Assembly (NCBI RefSeq): GCF_030813915.1
Contig: NZ_JAUSUJ010000002.1
Location: 1-64,000 of the forward strand
Direction of reading: 5' to 3'
DNA from: Rhodoplanes tepidamans
GTDB lineage: Bacteria; Pseudomonadota; Alphaproteobacteria; Rhizobiales; Xanthobacteraceae
DNA: 64,000 nt
Numbering within the stretch: position 1 is the first letter of the stretch; every line of letters begins with the position of its first letter. The translations under genes were made by a program, and so were the position numbers. Below are positions 21,618-30,299 of this stretch, in pieces. The notes under the pieces are model-generated. The model had not been told where the DNA came from, did not search any database, and was given only the letters and a program-made list of their open reading frames with translations.

Positions 21618-22283
21618 ATGAAGCCACCCCGGACCCTCCCTGCCGTCGACCCGGCCGACCGCGCAGCGGCGCTGACGCTCACCCCCGTTTCACGTGAAAC
21701 AGAGGCGCGCCTCGATCGCTTCGTCGCGATGCTGCTGGAGCGTCAGTCGGTCATGAACCTGATGGCGCCGTCCACCATCCCGACGCTGTGGACCCGGCAC
21801 GTCGCCGACTCGCTGCAGCTCCTGCCGCTGATCCCCGAGAGAGCGCGCACCTTCGTCGACCTCGGCTCGGGCGGTGGGTTTCCCGGCCTCGTGCTCGCCT
21901 GCGCCCTCGCCGACCGGCCGGGCGCCGCGATCCATCTCGTCGAATCGACCCAGAAGAAGGCCGCCTTTCTGCGCGACGTCGGCGCCGCCCTGGCCCTGCC
22001 GGTGGTCGTCCATGCCGCGCGTATCGAGGACTTCAACCGCAAAAGGCCCGTCGTCCCCGATATCATCACGGCTCGTGCCCTCGCGCCGCTTCCTGTTTTG
22101 CTCGGCTACGTTTATCCTCTTTTAACCAAGAGCGGGGTAGCCCTGCTCGCCAAGGGTCAAGATGTAGAGGCCGAATTGACCCAGGCATCTAAATCTTGGA
22201 AGATCACGGCCGATCTCGTTCCGAGCCAGACCAGCCCGGAGGGTCGGATCGTCGTCGTCCGCGGCCTCGAGCGCGTCCGATGA
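21618..22283 (+). CDS. rsmG: 16S rRNA (guanine527-N7)-methyltransferase RsmG (GidB)
   Basis: A 221-residue SAM-dependent methyltransferase that modifies G527 of 16S rRNA. The SAM-binding motif is VDLGSGGGFPGLVLACAL; HVADSLQLLPL and HLVESTQKKAAFLRDV are family signatures, and ITARALAPLPVLL follows. The N-terminal VSRETEARL is encoded by DNA that contains the second parS site, an arrangement seen in other alphaproteobacteria. ATG 21618 has GGAAAGG upstream. Between mnmG and parA as usual. Confidence 0.95.
   Translation: MKPPRTLPAVDPADRAAALTLTPVSRETEARLDRFVAMLLERQSVMNLMAPSTIPTLWTRHVADSLQLLPLIPERARTFVDLGSGGGFPGLVLACALADRPGAAIHLVESTQKKAAFLRDVGAALALPVVVHAARIEDFNRKRPVVPDIITARALAPLPVLLGYVYPLLTKSGVALLAKGQDVEAELTQASKSWKITADLVPSQTSPEGRIVVVRGLERVR
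21686..21701. other. parS site inside rsmG (one mismatch)
   Basis: CGTTTCACGTGAAACA differs from the ParB consensus TGTTTCACGTGAAACA only at the first base. It is in the coding region of rsmG and is read as part of VSRETE. It lies 2.3 kb from the perfect site at 19,393, so ParB could load at both. Confidence 0.92.
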
Positions 22284-22358
22284 CCCGTCCGTCCGACCAG
22301 CCCCGTGCCCGCGCGTTCCGCGCCGCCGGCCGGCCGGTCCGAACCGAAAGCCACTGAG

Positions 22359-23219
22359 ATGTTCGACCAAGGCTCCGGCGAGGTGGTCCCGTTCCCGGGC
22401 GGGGACGACGCGCCGCGTCCGCGCGTGCTGGCGATCGCCAACCAGAAGGGCGGTGTCGGCAAGACCACCACGGCCATCAATCTCGGCACCGCCCTCGCCG
22501 CCACCGGCGAGGAGGTGCTGGTGATCGACCTCGACCCGCAGGGCAACGCCTCGACCGGGCTCGGCATCGACCACAAGAGCCGCGAGGTGTCGACCTACGA
22601 CGTGCTGACCGGCGAGGCGCTGCTGCGGACCATCATCCGCGACACCGCGGTGCCGCGTCTCGCCATCGCGCCGTCGACCCTCGACCTCGCCGGACTCGAG
22701 CTGGAGATCGGGCAGGAGCGCGACCGCGCCTTCCGGCTGCGCGACGCCGTCACGGCGCTGAACGCCGACCCGACCGAGCCGCCCTTCACCTATGTGCTGG
22801 TCGACTGCCCGCCGTCGCTCAACCTGCTCACCATCAACGCCATGACGGCGGCCGACGCGATCCTGGTGCCGCTGCAGTGCGAGTTCTTCGCGCTCGAGGG
22901 CCTGTCGCAGCTCCTGAAGACGGTCGACCAGGTGAAGTCGTCGCTCAATCCGGAGCTGACCATCCACGGCATCGTGCTGACCATGTACGACGCCCGCAAC
23001 AACCTCTCGGGCCAGGTCGTCGCCGACGTGCGCGAGTTCATGGGCGAGAAGGTCTACGAGACCGTGATCCCGCGCAACGTCCGCGTCTCGGAGGCGCCGT
23101 CCTACGGCAAGCCGGTGCTGGTCTACGATCTCAAATGCGCCGGCAGCGAGGCCTATCTGCGGCTCGCCACCGAGGTGATCCAGCGCGAGAAGCGCCTCAC
23201 CGAACGGCTCGCCGGCTGA
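22359..23219 (+). CDS. parA: chromosome partitioning ATPase ParA
   Basis: A 286-residue Walker-type ATPase that drives segregation of the ParB-parS complex. The deviant Walker A is NQKGGVGKTTTAINLG with the signature lysine; VLVIDLDPQGNASTGLG and YVLVDCPPSLNLLTINAM are Walker A' and B. It lacks an N-terminal helix-turn-helix, so it is the chromosomal (Soj-like) type. Start ATG 22359 is preceded by CCACTGAG; a longer open frame reaches 22305, but homologues begin near this methionine. Followed by parB after 136 bp. Confidence 0.96.
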   Translation: MFDQGSGEVVPFPGGDDAPRPRVLAIANQKGGVGKTTTAINLGTALAATGEEVLVIDLDPQGNASTGLGIDHKSREVSTYDVLTGEALLRTIIRDTAVPRLAIAPSTLDLAGLELEIGQERDRAFRLRDAVTALNADPTEPPFTYVLVDCPPSLNLLTINAMTAADAILVPLQCEFFALEGLSQLLKTVDQVKSSLNPELTIHGIVLTMYDARNNLSGQVVADVREFMGEKVYETVIPRNVRVSEAPSYGKPVLVYDLKCAGSEAYLRLATEVIQREKRLTERLAG

Positions 23220-23355
23220 ACGGACGGGGGCCGAGGATGCGCGGCGCCGGCCGTCCCGTCCCCGCCCGGGGGCGAGCCGAGGACGGGGAACCCCGGGCCG
23301 CGGCGAAGAGCGCGCGGCCTGTATACTTGGTATGAAGAGTACGCTGGAGACACCG

Positions 23356-24267
23356 ATGGCCGAAGACGCGCCGCGATCGCGACTGGGACGCGGGCTCGCC
23401 GCCCTGATCGGCGACGTCGAGCCGTCGCAGACGGCCCCCGCCGGGCGCGGCCGCGCGCCGGCGGCGCCGGAGCCGCCGCGGCCCGGCCGCAAGGTGCCGA
23501 TCGCCTTCATCCGCCCGAATCCGAAGAATCCGCGCCGCACCTTCGCCGAGGCCGAGCTCGCCGAGCTCGCCGACTCGATCCGGGCGCACGGCCTGATCCA
23601 GCCGATCGTGGTGCGCGCCGTGAAGGGCGCGGCCGACGCCTACGAGATCATCGCCGGCGAGCGCCGCTGGCGGGCCGCGCAGCGGGCCGCCCTGCACGAG
23701 GTGCCGGTCGTCGTGCTGGAGGTGACCGACGGCGAGGCGCTCGAGCTCGCCATCATCGAGAACGTCCAGCGCGCCGACCTCGATCCGCTGGAAGAGGCGG
23801 CCGGCTACCAGTCGCTGATCGACAGCTTCTCCTACGCCCAGGACGACGTCGCCAAGACGGTCGGCAAGAGCCGCAGCCACGTCGCCAACACGCTGCGCCT
23901 GCTCAAGCTGCCCGAGGGCGTGAAGGCGCTGATCACGGACGGCAAGCTCACCGCCGGCCACGCCAGGATGCTGGTCGGCCTGCCGGACGCCGAGGCGCTG
24001 GCCGGTCAGATCGTCGCGCAGGGGCTGAACGTGCGCCAGGTCGAGGCGCTGGTGCGCAAGGACACCGACGGGCCCCGCCCCGGCCCGAAGCCGAAGGCGC
24101 CGCCGCCCCCGAAGGACGCCGACACCCGCGCGCTGGAGAAGCGTCTCTCCGACGCGCTCGGCCTCACGGTCACCATCGACCACAAGGGCGAGGCCGGCAC
24201 GCTCCACATCCACTACCGCGACCTCGACCAGCTCGACGAGGTGACGCGACGCCTGGAAGGCGGGTGA
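23356..24267 (+). CDS. parB: chromosome partitioning protein ParB
   Basis: A 303-residue CTP-dependent DNA clamp that binds parS and spreads. The N-terminus RSRLGRGLAALIGD holds the ParA-stimulating arginine; the CTPase/ParB-N domain has IRPNPKNPRRTF and EIIAGERRWRAAQRAAL (the GERR box); IENVQRADLDPLEEA follows; the helix-turn-helix is in KTVGKSRSHVANTLRLLKLP; a C-terminal dimerisation domain ends LDQLDEVTRRLEGG. ATG 23356 has GGAGA six bases upstream, better than the in-frame ATG at 23332. It pairs with the two parS sites upstream. Confidence 0.96.
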   Translation: MAEDAPRSRLGRGLAALIGDVEPSQTAPAGRGRAPAAPEPPRPGRKVPIAFIRPNPKNPRRTFAEAELAELADSIRAHGLIQPIVVRAVKGAADAYEIIAGERRWRAAQRAALHEVPVVVLEVTDGEALELAIIENVQRADLDPLEEAAGYQSLIDSFSYAQDDVAKTVGKSRSHVANTLRLLKLPEGVKALITDGKLTAGHARMLVGLPDAEALAGQIVAQGLNVRQVEALVRKDTDGPRPGPKPKAPPPPKDADTRALEKRLSDALGLTVTIDHKGEAGTLHIHYRDLDQLDEVTRRLEGG

Positions 24268-24334
24268 GCGTCGCCGCCACGCCACGCCCGCCTCGCCGCT
24301 CTCCTGCTCCCGATCGCCCCCGATGCGCGGCCGC

Positions 24335-26026
24335 TCACGCGGCTCGCACGGCGCCCAGGAACTTGGTCACCTCGGTCTTCAGCCGGGTGCTGTCGCCCGA
24401 CAGCGACTGTGCGGCGGAGAGCACCTGGGCGGCCGCCGCGCCGGTCTCCTGGGCTCCGATCCGCACGTCGCCGATATTGGCCGACACCTCGCGGGTGCCG
24501 TGCGCGGCCTGCTGGACGTTGCGCGAGATCTCGTGGGTCGCCGCGCCCTGCTGCTCGACGGCGGCTGCGATGGTGGACGAGATCTCGGACAGCCGGCCGA
24601 TGGTCGTGGCGATCTCGCGAATCGCCGCGACCGAGCCCTGGGTCGCGCCCTGGATCTCGGTGATCTGTTGGCTGATCACGCCGGTCGCCTTGGCGGTCTC
24701 CTGGGCGAGCTGCTTCACCTCGGCGGCCACCACGGCGAAGCCCTTGCCGGCGTCGCCGGCGCGCGCCGCCTCGATGGTCGCGTTGAGCGCCAGCAGGTTG
24801 GTCTGGCCCGCGATGGTGTTGATCAGCTCGACGACGTCGCCGATGCGATTCGCCGCCTCGGCCAGATCCTCCACCTGCTTGTTGGTGGTGTTCGCCTGAT
24901 CGACCGCGCCCTTCGCGACCCGCGCCGACTCCTGCACCTGGCGGCTGATCTCCTGCACCGAGGACGACATCTCCTCGGTCGCCGAGGCCACCGACTCGAC
25001 GTTGGACGAGGCGTCCTCGGCGGCGCCCGCGACCGTCGCGGTGAGCGACTGCGAGCGCCGCGCCGTCGCGCTCAGGGTGTCGGCCGAGGCCTCGAGCTCG
25101 GTCGAGGCCGAGGACACCGTCTCGACGATCTCGCCGATCATCGCCTCGAACGCCTGGGTGATGCCGTCGACGCGCCGCGCCCGCTCGATCTTGGCCTCGG
25201 CCTCGACGGCGGCGGCCTCGTCGGCGGCCTTCTTCTCGATGAGCGCCTGCTTGAACACCTGCAGGGTGTCGGCGATGTGGCCGATCTCGTTGCGCTCGCC
25301 CCGGTGTGGCACCTCGGCGGAGAGGTCGCCGCGCGCCAGCGCCTGCATGGGCGTCACCACCGAGGCGATGCCGCGCGAGACGTCGACGACCAGATAGACG
25401 GCGAGGCCGATGCCGGCGAGCGCCGACGTCCCGAGAATGATCAGCAGCAGGCCGAAGGCGCGGTCGTAGGTCGCGGCCGCGGTCCGGGCGGCGGCGTCGG
25501 CGCCGGCGTTGTTGAGCGCGATGTTCCTGTTGAGCAGGTCGTCGGCCGCCTTGCCGATCGGGTAGACCTTGGTCTCGTTGAACGCGCTCACCTCGGTCGG
25601 CAGCTTGCCGGCGTTGGCGCGCGACATCTCGATCACCTTCTTCACGCCCTCGTCGTAGAGCGCCGATTGCCTCTTCCACTCCTGGAAGGTGCTGCGCTCC
25701 TCCGGCGAGGAGATCAGCCTCTCGTAGGCGGCGCCGTACTTGGCGTTGCGGTCGTAGTTCAGGGCCAGCGTCTTCTCCACCGCCGCCTTCGCCTCCGGCG
25801 TCTCGGCGAGCAGATGCAGGCGGACGACGCTGCGGATGATCGTCACGCCGGCGCGCAGATCGGCGAGGGCGCGGACGCTCGGCAGCCAGTTCTGCGTGAT
25901 CTCGTCCGTCTTGGCGTTGATGGTCCTCATGTTCACGATCGCCAGCAGACCCATGCCGGTCATGCCGACCAGCAGGAACGACACCACGACGATGATCTTG
26001 GCGCGGATGGAGAGCTTCGCTAGCAT
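24335..26026 (-). CDS. methyl-accepting chemotaxis protein (four-helix-bundle type)
   Basis: A 563-residue transmembrane chemoreceptor. TM1 is in residues 8-30 ([20 protein letters not shown]), TM2 in about 192-215 ([20 protein letters not shown]). The periplasmic part, only about 160 residues, looks like a 4HB_MCP four-helix bundle ([28 protein letters not shown]). HAMP and the signalling domain with [20 protein letters not shown] follow. No methyltransferase-tethering pentapeptide is present. I chose ATG 26026 ([10 protein letters not shown]); the longer frame to 26077 is not typical. It converges with parB (67-bp gap) and sits in the usual parB-holA interval together with a second receptor. 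Confidence 0.92.
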   Translation of the reverse strand: MLAKLSIRAKIIVVVSFLLVGMTGMGLLAIVNMRTINAKTDEITQNWLPSVRALADLRAGVTIIRSVVRLHLLAETPEAKAAVEKTLALNYDRNAKYGAAYERLISSPEERSTFQEWKRQSALYDEGVKKVIEMSRANAGKLPTEVSAFNETKVYPIGKAADDLLNRNIALNNAGADAAARTAAATYDRAFGLLLIILGTSALAGIGLAVYLVVDVSRGIASVVTPMQALARGDLSAEVPHRGERNEIGHIADTLQVFKQALIEKKAADEAAAVEAEAKIERARRVDGITQAFEAMIGEIVETVSSASTELEASADTLSATARRSQSLTATVAGAAEDASSNVESVASATEEMSSSVQEISRQVQESARVAKGAVDQANTTNKQVEDLAEAANRIGDVVELINTIAGQTNLLALNATIEAARAGDAGKGFAVVAAEVKQLAQETAKATGVISQQITEIQGATQGSVAAIREIATTIGRLSEISSTIAAAVEQQGAATHEISRNVQQAAHGTREVSANIGDVRIGAQETGAAAAQVLSAAQSLSGDSTRLKTEVTKFLGAVRAA

Positions 26027-26308
26027 GGGCCCGATCCAGACGTTCGTGTTTCGGAATGCGAACAAGTCGCGGTCCAAGGTCGATCGCGACCCCGGACCGG
26101 CGCAAGCTCGCGTCGGCCTGATGAGAGAAGAGTGTCGATCGCGCCCACGGCACGCGGTCGTCGATCTTATAACGAGCCGAGTCCTACCCTGACGTTAATC
26201 GCGGGCGGGGGACACGTCCGCCGTCGTCCGGCCGCGATCGAGGCGCGTTCGGGACCCGGCCCGACGCCGAGCTCGGCCGCCCGCCGCGACGCGGTCGTGC
26301 GATGCGCG

Positions 26309-27712
26309 TCAGCCGCGCTCCGCCGTGTAGCCCATCCTGAATCCGCCCCAGTGGCGGCCCCGGACCGTGATGGGGGCGGAGCAGTCCTTCATCAGCACGA
26401 AGGTGCCGCCGCCCATGTCGCGCCGGTAGGTCTGCAGCAGGAACGGCTTGGTGCTGCGGCCCGCGGCGAGGCCGGTGCGGTCGTTGAACATGCGACGGTT
26501 ACGGCAGTTGGCCGTGTTCCATGCCGTCTCGCCCGGCCGCTGCGGCTGCGAGAACTTCCTGTTGTGAGTCGGCAGGTAGCCGTTGCGGTCGACCGCGGCG
26601 CAGAAGGCGATCTGGGCGTTCTTCGCCAGCAGCGGTTCCTGGACGCCCGGCAGCAGCTGGTCGCACAGCGCCGTGAACCGGGTCGTCACCTGCTGCGGAT
26701 CGGTGCCCGGCACCGGTACGTAGGTCTCGTCGAACAGCTCCGTCGTGCCGATCCGCCCCTCGTCGAGGGCGCGCTCGAACAGCCGTCCGATCTCTCGCGC
26801 CGCCTCCGCGACCAGTTCGACGAAGCCGGTGTCGTCGGTCTCGACGCCGGCCTGGGCGGTGAGCAGCGCCAGCTCCTCGCTGCGCTTGAGGAGTCCGTGC
26901 ACCCGCTGGTCGGCGGTGCGTAGATCCTCCGAGGAGCGGGCGACGTTGTCGCTCATCGCCTCGAAGGCGGCCTGCAGGGAGTCGCAGCGCGCCTGGATGT
27001 CGACGTTCGCCTCGACGATCGCCCGCATGTCGCCGCGCATCCGCGTCATCGCCGGGCCGACATGGTCGATCACCTGCCGGATCGCCGTCGTTCCGGCCTG
27101 CACGGTGGTGGCGCGGCCGACCGTCTCGGCCGACTCGGCCATCAGGCCGCGCGTCTGGGTGTCGAGCAGGGCGAGCGTCGCGGCGATCTCGGCGGTGGCC
27201 TCCGAGGTCTGCTTGGCCAGCGCCTTGACCTCCTGGGCGACGACCGCGAAGCCCTTTCCGGCCTCGCCGGCCCGTGCCGCCTCGATGGTCGCGTTGAGCG
27301 CGAGCAGGTTGGTCTGCCGCGCGATCGCGTCGATGCCGCCGGCCGCCTTGGCGACCCGCTCCAGCGCCAGCCGCAGCCCGTCGAGCTTGCTCTCGAAGCT
27401 CGCCGTGGCGGTGGCGAGCGCGCTGATCTCGCCGAGCGAGGTCTGCACCGACTGGGCCGAGGCGTCCATCTCGGCGCAGGCTGCCTCGATGGTCCGATCG
27501 GCCGCCGTGGCGGCGGTGCCGATGCGGCGGTTCGAGCTGGTCAGCTCGGTCGCCGCCATCGAGAGGGTGCGGCACTCGGTGGTGAGGCTCTGCGCCTTGG
27601 CGTCGACGTCGGCGATGTTGCCGGCCACGTCGGCGAGCTCGACCGAAAGCACCCCCACGGTCCGCGCGATGGTGCGCACCACCTCGTCGCCCGTCGCCGG
27701 TCGTGCGGCCAT
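26309..27712 (-). CDS. soluble methyl-accepting chemotaxis protein with C-terminal sensor-like domain
   Basis: A 467-residue receptor with no membrane segment. The signalling coiled coil comes first (hairpin tip [20 protein letters not shown] near residues 130-150). It is followed by another coiled coil and a C-terminal domain of about 140 residues ([20 protein letters not shown], then [20 protein letters not shown], and WGGFRMGYT at the very end). This reversed order is found in several alphaproteobacterial cytoplasmic receptors. The C-terminal part resembles a Cache/PAS-like sensor, but its ligand is unknown. GGAGGGG precedes the ATG, so the start is firm. Divergent from the secreted Cache protein next door. 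Confidence 0.9.
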   Translation of the reverse strand: MAARPATGDEVVRTIARTVGVLSVELADVAGNIADVDAKAQSLTTECRTLSMAATELTSSNRRIGTAATAADRTIEAACAEMDASAQSVQTSLGEISALATATASFESKLDGLRLALERVAKAAGGIDAIARQTNLLALNATIEAARAGEAGKGFAVVAQEVKALAKQTSEATAEIAATLALLDTQTRGLMAESAETVGRATTVQAGTTAIRQVIDHVGPAMTRMRGDMRAIVEANVDIQARCDSLQAAFEAMSDNVARSSEDLRTADQRVHGLLKRSEELALLTAQAGVETDDTGFVELVAEAAREIGRLFERALDEGRIGTTELFDETYVPVPGTDPQQVTTRFTALCDQLLPGVQEPLLAKNAQIAFCAAVDRNGYLPTHNRKFSQPQRPGETAWNTANCRNRRMFNDRTGLAAGRSTKPFLLQTYRRDMGGGTFVLMKDCSAPITVRGRHWGGFRMGYTAERG

Positions 27713-27956
27713 GGCGTCCCCTCCAATCTCTTATGCAGTCCTCGGGTTGCATGATGCCGGGCCGAGCCTACTTCGAGGTTAATCGAGCACGTCCTAGTCG
27801 TATGAGGCTACCTGTTCCCGCCGTCGATCTCGCCGTCCCGCACCGCATGGTTGCATCGATCTGCCATCCACACCGATACTGGGGCGGGCGACCGAGGCCG
27901 GGCAGGACCCGGCCGGCCCGACTTTTCAGCATCGATTATCGATCAGGGAGGACGTC

Positions 27957-28430
27957 ATGAGATCGTCGCTCGCAGCTGCGCTCGTCGCCACCGCCGCGGT
28001 CCTGCTCGGGCCGGGTCCGGCGGGCCCCACGCCGGCCGCCGCCGCCGAGTTCGGCTCCGCCGCCGAGGCCAAGGCCATGGTCGAGAAGGCGCAAGCCACC
28101 CTGAAGCAGGGCGAGGCCGCGGCCGTCGCCGCGTTCAACGAGGCCGGCGGCGGCTTCCGCGACCGCGACCTCTACGTCTTCTGCTTCGAGACCGGTAGCG
28201 GCAAGTTCACGGCCCATCCGAACAAGGCCCTGCTCGGCACCGACGTCCGCAATCTCAAGGAGAAGGACGGCACGCCGCTCGGCGACAAGCTCTACGCCGC
28301 CCCGAAGGAGGGTGCCGTCACCGCGGTGGAGTACCGGTTCCCGCGGCCGGGCGGCGCCGACCCGGTGCCGAAGGAGACCTATCTGATCCGGGTCGGCGGC
28401 CAGGCCTGCGGGGTCGGGTACTACAAGTAG
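27957..28430 (+). CDS. secreted single-Cache-domain protein
   Basis: A 157-residue protein with a Sec signal peptide (about residues 1-30, ending ...AAAAEF) followed by one Cache-like domain. The motif RDRDLYVFCFETGSGKFTAH and the following NKALLGTDVRNLKEKDG are characteristic of the small type-2 Cache proteins found alone in periplasm. VEYRFPRPGG and the ending ACGVGYYK complete the domain. Such proteins are thought to bind small ligands and may feed a receptor, but this is inference. AGGGAGG lies seven bases ahead of the ATG. Divergently placed from the soluble chemoreceptor with a 244-bp shared upstream region. Confidence 0.85.
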   Translation: MRSSLAAALVATAAVLLGPGPAGPTPAAAAEFGSAAEAKAMVEKAQATLKQGEAAAVAAFNEAGGGFRDRDLYVFCFETGSGKFTAHPNKALLGTDVRNLKEKDGTPLGDKLYAAPKEGAVTAVEYRFPRPGGADPVPKETYLIRVGGQACGVGYYK

Positions 28431-28521
28431 GACCGGCTCTCGGCTCCATGCCCCGGACGCGCCGCTTCGCCTCGCGACGCCCCACGTCCGGGACCACGGT
28501 GGCAGCCCGCACCGCGTCGGC

Positions 28522-29544
28522 CTACCGCTTCTGGCGCGCCCGCAGGGTGGCCTGCAGCAGGGCGCGATGGCAGAGCGCGTCGGCGAGGTCGGCGTTGCGG
28601 CGCACCGCGGTCGCGGCCTCGGCCAGATCCGCCATCGTCTGGGCGAGGCGGGGCGTCGTCCACGCCGACAGCGCCGCCCGCACCATCGGCTCGCGCCGGA
28701 AGAACAGCCCGCGAAACCCTTCGCGCAGAGCCTCCTGGGCGGGCCGGCCGGAATCGATCGCGACCCGGGTGCGGTGGAGCTGGGCCGCGTGGCGCAGCGC
28801 CGTCGTGATCAGCCGGTCGGCCGCCGTGCCGGCGGCGCGGGCGCGGGCGTATTCGGTGTCGAACACCTGCGGCCTGCCGGCGAACACCGCGTCGATGACG
28901 TCGTCGAGGGCGAGCGCCGCGGCGTCGGCGATCACGGCCAGCACGTCGTCGACCTCGACGCGGCCGCGGCCGTGGCCGTAGAGGGCGAGCTTCTTCAGCT
29001 CGCCGCGCGAGGCGCGGCGATCGCCGCCGATCAGCGACACCAGCAGGGTCTTGGCGTCATCCGCGATGGTCAGGCCGGCGGCCTTCATCTCCTGGTCGAC
29101 GAGGCGGCCGAGATCGGCGTCGCCGTCGACGTAGCAGGGCAGGGCGACGGCGTTGCGGGCCTTCTCGCAGACGAGGCGGATCGGCGCGTCCTTGCGGAGA
29201 TCCCCGGCCTCGACCACCACCCGGCAGTCGGTCGGCGGGTCGGCGGCGAGCGCCTCGACGGCGGCGGCCAGGTTGGTCCGCCCGGCCTTGATCCACACGG
29301 CGCGGCGGCCGCCGAACAGCGGCACCGTATGGGCCTCCTCGGCGATGCGGCCGGGCTCGACCGCGTCGCCGTCGAGCCGCACCAGCGCGAACGGGTCGTT
29401 CGGATCGTCGACCGAGGCCTTCACCAGCGCCTCGACCCGCTCCCGCACCAGCCCGGCGTCCGGCCCGTAGACGAGCGCGATCGGCCGCCCGGCGTCCGGC
29501 CGGCTGACATAGGCGTCGATCTCGGAGCCCTTGAGGGCGGTCAT
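28522..29544 (-). CDS. holA: DNA polymerase III delta subunit
   Basis: A 340-residue clamp-loader subunit that opens the beta clamp. Recognised by the N-terminal IALVYGPDAGLVRERVEALV, FALVRLDGDAVEPGRIAEE, VPLFGGRRAVWIK and the central LLVSLIGGDRRASRGELKKL (the conserved GxDRxxxxxELEKL segment), followed by the helical C-terminal domain. Length fits. I start at ATG 29544 (MTALKGSEIDAY), rejecting 29 upstream residues encoded by a dispersed repeat. It follows lptE on the minus strand across a 161-bp gap that holds a REP-like repeat; leuS-lptE-holA is the standard order. Confidence 0.93.
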   Translation of the reverse strand: MTALKGSEIDAYVSRPDAGRPIALVYGPDAGLVRERVEALVKASVDDPNDPFALVRLDGDAVEPGRIAEEAHTVPLFGGRRAVWIKAGRTNLAAAVEALAADPPTDCRVVVEAGDLRKDAPIRLVCEKARNAVALPCYVDGDADLGRLVDQEMKAAGLTIADDAKTLLVSLIGGDRRASRGELKKLALYGHGRGRVEVDDVLAVIADAAALALDDVIDAVFAGRPQVFDTEYARARAAGTAADRLITTALRHAAQLHRTRVAIDSGRPAQEALREGFRGLFFRREPMVRAALSAWTTPRLAQTMADLAEAATAVRRNADLADALCHRALLQATLRARQKR

Positions 29545-29599
29545 GTCACGGCGGTCATGGGACGATGTCGCTCGAACGGTCGCGGCGTGGCCGATCCAC

Positions 29600-29700
29600 G
29601 GACCCGTCATGCCCGCGCTGGTCGCGGGCATCCACGTCTTTCAGCGGTCGCCGCGAGACCAGACGGGGATGACCGGGACGAGCCCGGCCATGACGGTGGA
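29600..29700. repeat. REP-like intergenic repeat
   Basis: Between holA and lptE. Contains CCCGTCATGCCCGCGCTGG, an inverted GCGGGCAT, and near the other end GACGGGGATGACCGGGACGA with CCATGACGG. The outer GTCAT / ATGAC pair makes the element roughly palindromic. Related to the repeats near 6,050 and 55,100. Confidence 0.5.
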
Positions 29701-29705
29701 ACGGC

Positions 29706-30299
29706 TCACGTCCCGGCGACGAAATAGGAGGCGAGGCGCGACCGGATGGTCTCGGCGATCACGCCGGCGGCGCGGTTCTCCGCGTCGCGCAGGGCGCGCT
29801 GGCGGGCGAACCGCTGCTGCTGGCCGGGGATGTCGTAGGACACCCGGCTGAACGCCTGGTCGGTGACCACCGGCTTGCCGGTGTTGAGGTCGACCAGGCT
29901 GTAGCTCGCCGTGATGCCGAAATTCTCGACGTCCGGGCGGGCCGTCTGGGTGTCGACGATCACCGAGACGCGGCTGGTGGTGATGCGGATGTCGAGCCGG
30001 TGGGTCGGCGGCGCCGGGTTGCCGCCCGACAGGCCGAAGACGAGCTGGTTGCGCAGCTCCACCGCGATGCGCGACTCGGCGGTGCCGTTCGGCGCCGGGA
30101 TCTGGGCGATGTCGACCTGGGACAGCGAGGCGTTGACCGAGGGGCCGCCGTCAAGGGTGCGGCTGCCGTAGAGCGGCTGGAAGCAGCCGGCGAGCGGCAG
30201 CGCGAGCGCGAGCAGGGTGACGCCGACCCGCGCCGTGCGCGCGAGCCCGGTCCGCCCCGCTTCCGTTCGGTTCAGTCCCGTCCGATCAAGCCACCACAT
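29706..30299 (-). CDS. lptE: LPS-assembly lipoprotein LptE
   Basis: A 197-residue lipoprotein that plugs the LptD barrel and helps insert LPS in the outer membrane. The signal peptide ends in the lipobox LPLAGC (cysteine near residue 39), followed by FQPLYGSR, the usual alphaproteobacterial LptE start. The rest ([40 protein letters not shown]) matches the family. It overlaps the end of leuS by 14 bp, so the two are translated from one message; this pairing is conserved. Confidence 0.92.
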   Translation of the reverse strand: MWWLDRTGLNRTEAGRTGLARTARVGVTLLALALPLAGCFQPLYGSRTLDGGPSVNASLSQVDIAQIPAPNGTAESRIAVELRNQLVFGLSGGNPAPPTHRLDIRITTSRVSVIVDTQTARPDVENFGITASYSLVDLNTGKPVVTDQAFSRVSYDIPGQQQRFARQRALRDAENRAAGVIAETIRSRLASYFVAGT

